Shown in pieces: positions 60,211 to 64,000 of a stretch of 64,000 nt of DNA. A program made the position numbers and the translations under genes. Source of the DNA: Microbotryum silenes-acaulis (taxonomy: Eukaryota; Basidiomycota; Microbotryomycetes; Microbotryales; Microbotryaceae); assembly GCA_003665825.1 (NCBI GenBank), contig QPFY01000004.1, positions 1,860,001-1,924,000 of the forward strand. Direction: 5' to 3'. How positions within the stretch are numbered: position 1 is the first letter of the stretch; every line of letters starts with the position of its first letter. Under the pieces are notes generated by a model. The model made no database searches. It had not been told where the DNA came from and saw nothing but the letters and a program-made list of their open reading frames with translations.

Positions 60211-61590
60211 ATGGTCTACGCCAACTACCCCAAGTTGATGGAGAACCCGCCTTTGGTTGGTCCGTAGCCGAATCCTGGGCGGAGACGGCTTGCGAAACTC
60301 AGAACACTGATTCGGTTAAAGTTCTTGGATCCCGGCAGGTGTTATCGGTGGATCGGGCTTGTACAAGCTTGATAACTTTACGATCCAGCAGACGATCGAT
60401 GTTGATACTGTGCGTTGCAGCTCACTAGACCGTGGAACCCATGATTGCTGAATGAGAGCTGACGCTCGTCTGCTCCCTCCCGTAACAGCCGTGGGGCAAG
60501 CCATCGTCCCCCATCACCATCGCGACCCTCTCGCGGCCCGATCAACCTGGCCAGGACGTCTCGGTCGCCTTCATCGCTCGTCATTCGCCCACCCATTCCA
60601 TCATGCCTAGTCACGTCCCTGCGAGGGCCAACATTGCCGCGTTGAAGCATTTGGGCGTGCAGGCCATCGTCGCTTTCTCTGCTGTCGGGAGCTTGAGGGA
60701 GGAGCTCAGGCCGTGAGTCTGTTTGTAGGGTCGGGAGGATGGTCGACCCGCGTTTCGGAATGCTGACGATCTCGCTCTGGTTGGGTTGGATTCCCCAGTG
60801 GAGATTTGGTCGTGCCCGATCAGATCATCGATCGAACCAAGGTCCGGTTCTCGCTCTCGCCCTTCGTTGACTACTTCATCTAACTCTTTCCTCCCTTCCA
60901 CATCCCTTCAGGGAATCCGTCCCTCAACCTTCTTCGACTCGTCCCTAGTCGGCCACGCCATGTTCGGCGAACCCTTCTCCGTGCCTCTGTCCCAATTCCT
61001 CCTCCCCCATATCCAAACCGCGCTCGACTCGTTCTCTTCCAACGTTCAAGACGGTGATTCGAAACCACGTCTACACTCGGAAAAGACGTTGATCGTGATG
61101 GAAGGCCCACAGTTCTCTACTAGGGCAGAGAGTAACGTTTATCGCATGTGGGGTGGGGATATCATCAACATGTCGACGATCCCCGAGGCGAAATTGGCGA
61201 GGGAGGCAGAGTTGAAGTGAGTGATTGAGGATGTGGTTTTGTGTGGAACTTCAAGTGGGTGAAGCGCTCATTGATCCTTGTCTTTCTCATAGCTACGCGC
61301 TCGTTTGTACTTCGACGGATTATGACGCCTGGCGAGTTGGCCACGCACCCGTCACCGTTGAAGAAGTGATGAAAACACTTTCGAACAACGCTTCGTTGAG
61401 CAAGCATATTACCGCGGAAATTTTGGGAAAGGTTCATGATGCTCTTAGTAAAGGGGAAATTGAGAGTGCTAGGGGAGGGATGAAGTGGAGTTTGATGACG
61501 AGGCATGAGTTCGTCAAGCAGGAGGATTTGGATAAGTATAGGTATATCTTGCCGGAGTATTTTGGAGGGGAGGGGGAGGGGAAGAATTAG
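60211..61590 (+). CDS. MEU1: S-methyl-5'-thioadenosine phosphorylase
   Basis: Starts [16 protein letters not shown] at 60211; the first intron uses donor GTCCGT, and the frame resumes as [14 protein letters not shown]. The MTAP/PNP family motifs are all present: phosphate-binding [95 protein letters not shown] and STDYDAWR with the adenine-binding Asp. It splits methylthioadenosine from polyamine synthesis into adenine and methylthioribose-1-phosphate for methionine salvage. About six exons; the end is [13 protein letters not shown] at 61590. Confidence 0.95.
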
Positions 61591-61832
61591 AGGGAGGTCG
61601 ATGGGTGTGGGATGAGGTATTTTGGTAGGGGGTAATTTTGGTCTGCAATTTCTGATCAGCTTTTCGGTCTTGAACTGAAAGGCTTGCGCGAGAGGGGTCG
61701 GTATAGGGCCCATCTTTGGGTTACTGGCCTTTACTATGCTTGCTATTACATGTACATACATGCACTGCCATACACCTTACGAACCTACACCGAACGTTTC
61801 TACTCCCTTCCAGGATGCGTACCTTGCCTCGC

Positions 61833-62767
61833 TCACTCCAACTTGTCCAGATAATCCAACCGCTCCAAAATGACGGCCTTACTCGTCTCCTCCACTTCTC
61901 CAGCCAGGAAGATCTCGTCCAAGATGGCGTAGACTTTGTAAAAGTGGAAGACGAGGTCGAGTTCACAGACGTTGCCGAAAAAGGCGTCTGGTTCGGACGT
62001 CGGGTGAATCAGAGGAAGGGGAAGGGTTAGTTATACGCCTTGGGGAAAGATATCTCGATCAAAGGGGAGGGCGTACCTAGTACTTCGACGAAGAGATGAA
62101 TCGCCTCGAGCCATACGAGTTCGTTATCGTTCGCGTCGACGCAGAAGGTGAAAAAGAGACCCGCGTAGCGACGGTACACGATCTTGTGGTTCCGGAACTA
62201 CGAGTCGGAATGAAAAGGGAAAAGAGTGGAGAGGTCAGTAGAAAAAATGGAACGTTGGGGGGGGGGGGGGGGGAGTAGAAGGTGGATTGGGTCTTACTTC
62301 GGCAAAATTGGATTGGTACTTTTGGTCCCTCGGCGCGATCAGACGGTGGATCTCGCCGCGCATCGATTGTTTCTCTTGGTCGTCCAGGGGAACATCTGAC
62401 AGATTAGTTGGTGGTCAGCTTTATTTCAGGATGAAGAGATCACGCAGACTCCATCCTCGCGGTCACAGGGGCTCCGAGATTGAAGGTCGTACACGAGCTG
62501 AGGTGGGGGGAAAGGAGACCACGGGACTCGGGATAGAGTGTGACCACTGCTTACACCACTTTGATAACCGTGTCTTTCCGTGCCGGTTCTGGATGGAGTG
62601 TTTGCGTCGGTAGTACCAAGTGGAGAATAGGAGGTCAGTAGGTCGTACGACGGAGTGGCCGATGATGACGATGAGATGGGCGGGCGAAGCAGCTTCAGCT
62701 GTCGACTGACGTGCCAGGGAACGTGAGGGTATGCTCGACTGACCTGAACGAGAATAAAGCGGATCAT
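61833..62767 (-). CDS. APS2: AP-2 complex sigma subunit
   Basis: Five exons from ATG 62767. They encode MIRFILVQ (donor GTCAGT), [31 protein letters not shown] then [31 protein letters not shown] then [10 protein letters not shown], and finally [20 protein letters not shown] followed by the stop at 61833. The [20 protein letters not shown] and [15 protein letters not shown] motifs are those of AP-2 sigma, the small subunit that reads dileucine signals in clathrin-mediated endocytosis. Length about 145 residues, normal. A 17-G run (62257-62273) lies in the third intron. Confidence 0.94.
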
Positions 62768-62991
62768 ATTGAGGTAGGTCGTACGACGTCGTACCAGTGG
62801 GGAGCCCGAGGTGGGGAAAGGAGGTGACAAAAGCGTGGCTGAGCGTGGCTGAGCGAGCCAAGGCGCGTCATTCGTGCGGTCACCGAACGTGGCCAAACTT
62901 AACCAAACGTCGTACAAGAAGCGCGTCGCAGGCTGGCTCTTCGCGCTCCCTCTTGCCGTCCACCGCGCTGCACATCAACCGGCTGACGACC

Positions 62992-64000
62992 ATGACCTCC
63001 CCGCGAGTACAACTCCAACCTCCGGCGCCGGCGCACACGACCTTGCAATCGGCATGGAACCCGCTCTCGCCGAACCAACTCGTGCTCGTGCCCACGCCCA
63101 AGAGTGGTGCGACCCCCACCGCCAGCACTCCGCAGCAACAGCTCCTCTACTATGCTTCCCAAGGAGCCTCGACCTCGGCTGGGCAGACGGTATCGTCATC
63201 ATCGAAAGATTCGTACAGTAGGAACTTCGTCGTCAGCACATGGACGCTCTTCGCTTCGTTGCAAAAGATCGCGACGCAGGAACATCAGAACCAGCTCGCG
63301 ATCAGGCGCACCAGCAGTCGTTTGGCAGGCGATGAACCCAGTCGATCGAAGGAGACGATAAAGTACTACAATCGCATCTCCAAGCTGTACAGAGGCGCCG
63401 TTGTGAACGAGTGGAACACGATACAGGTAGGGAGGCACATCGGCTTCGATCGAGCGCGTGCAGCGCCACAAGCTCATGATCATGCCACTCTCTTTCTACA
63501 GGACGGATCCACTTCAACGTCGATCCAGCCGCACGAACTTGCGCTTTTACATTCGACCCTGTCCCTGACCGAGATCCTCTATCTCCCTCAAGACGGCCAC
63601 GGTCAAGGCGTCGTCGGCGAAGAGCTACTCGATTGGCTCAACACCCTCGACCCTAGTCCTTCCAAGGAACAGGGCGAGGCCTTGGCGGATCTCGCAAGAC
63701 CTTGGGAGACGGACGACCAGTTTTGGGATTATCTCTACAAGTCAGTCCTGTCTCGGCTTTCAGCCAAGCCGATGATGAGAGCCACGTTCTGAATCACCTC
63801 GACTGCCACCCCAGGTCCATCCTTCGTGCCCACCTCGTTTCGGCACAAGCTCTACTCAACCTCTTGGCGTCTCACCACCCTTCGGCATGGGTCCAACGAA
63901 CGGCGACTCGGGCGATCGACCTCGTCGCTTCTTTCCCTCGATCGACCCAACACGAGTCCGAGATGGGCTTCGAAAATGCGTTTCGCAACTGGAGGGCGAA
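62992..64000 (+). CDS. NUP85: nucleoporin Nup85, 5' part
   Basis: Starts MTSPRVQLQPPAPAHTTLQS at 62992 and runs off the window. Introns at GTAGGG (resuming at GACGGATCC, 63502) and GTCAGT (63741, resuming at GTCCATCC, 63815) keep frame. The helical text DDQFWDYLYKSILRAHLVSA and LLNLLASHHPSAW matches the region of Nup85 where the W..L..LLRGHL..A..LL pattern lies. Nup85 is a scaffold subunit of the Y-complex (Nup84/Nup107-160) of the nuclear pore. The assignment rests on this pattern and on the upstream YYNRISKLYRGAVVNEWNTI segment. The divergent neighbour is APS2, with 224 bp between the start codons. Confidence 0.7.

Overview
This is nuclear DNA of a basidiomycete fungus. Genes are GC-rich and split by many short introns. 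Two genes have fungus-typical fusions or domain sets: TRP5 joins both tryptophan synthase subunits, and a ZDS-type protein is present. A transposase relic of the basidiomycete-rich KDZ class lies at 58 kb. The codon and intron style would fit Pucciniomycotina (Microbotryomycetes-like yeasts), but that rank is inference. Splice donors of the form GTCAGT or GTCCGT recur in at least eight genes.

Layout. 1-8 kb is gene-dense: a partial membrane protein (-), a NUSAP1-like SAP-domain protein (-), a CUE2-type CUE/DUF1771/Smr nuclease (+) and a secreted Thr/Lys-rich protein (-). 8-16.5 kb is a transposon graveyard with three spaced palindromes (arms of about 220-290 bp) between 10.0 and 14.6 kb, a perfect 26-bp hairpin at 15.15 kb and a TATCT-rich block near 15.95 kb. 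16.5-30.5 kb is again gene-dense: TRM9 (-), a ZDS family gene (+), MMS2 (+), TRP5 (+) and RIB4 (-). 30.5-35 kb is nearly empty apart from a small secreted ORF. BNA4 (-) follows, then a 1.85-kb element with terminal inverted repeats and 8-bp flanking direct repeats (37.6-39.4 kb), then a SYLF protein (+) and a large TBC RabGAP (-). 46-52.4 kb is a second accessory region with a tRNA-like Pol III unit, a fourth spaced palindrome carrying copia-type gag sequence, and a 32-residue secreted peptide ORF. 52.4-64 kb holds an alcohol dehydrogenase/aldehyde dehydrogenase pair, the KDZ relic, MEU1, APS2 (-) and the 5' part of NUP85.

How genes relate. TRP5 makes tryptophan, and BNA4 acts in its degradation to NAD precursors. 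RIB4 makes the riboflavin precursor of the FAD that BNA4 needs. ADH and ALDH lie head to tail and could turn an (aromatic) alcohol into an acid in two steps. TRM9, CUE2, MMS2, APS2, NUP85, ZDS and the TBC protein are housekeeping factors for tRNA modification, no-go decay, DNA-damage tolerance, endocytosis, nuclear pores, PP2A/mitotic control and membrane traffic.

The least ordinary features are the repeated spaced palindromes: an ORF runs from one arm into the spacer, and the other arm is an inverted copy. Next are the TIR element, the tRNA-like unit with a UUA-type loop, and the NUSAP-like protein in a fungus. All exon borders were read by eye and are approximate unless a reading-frame check is stated.
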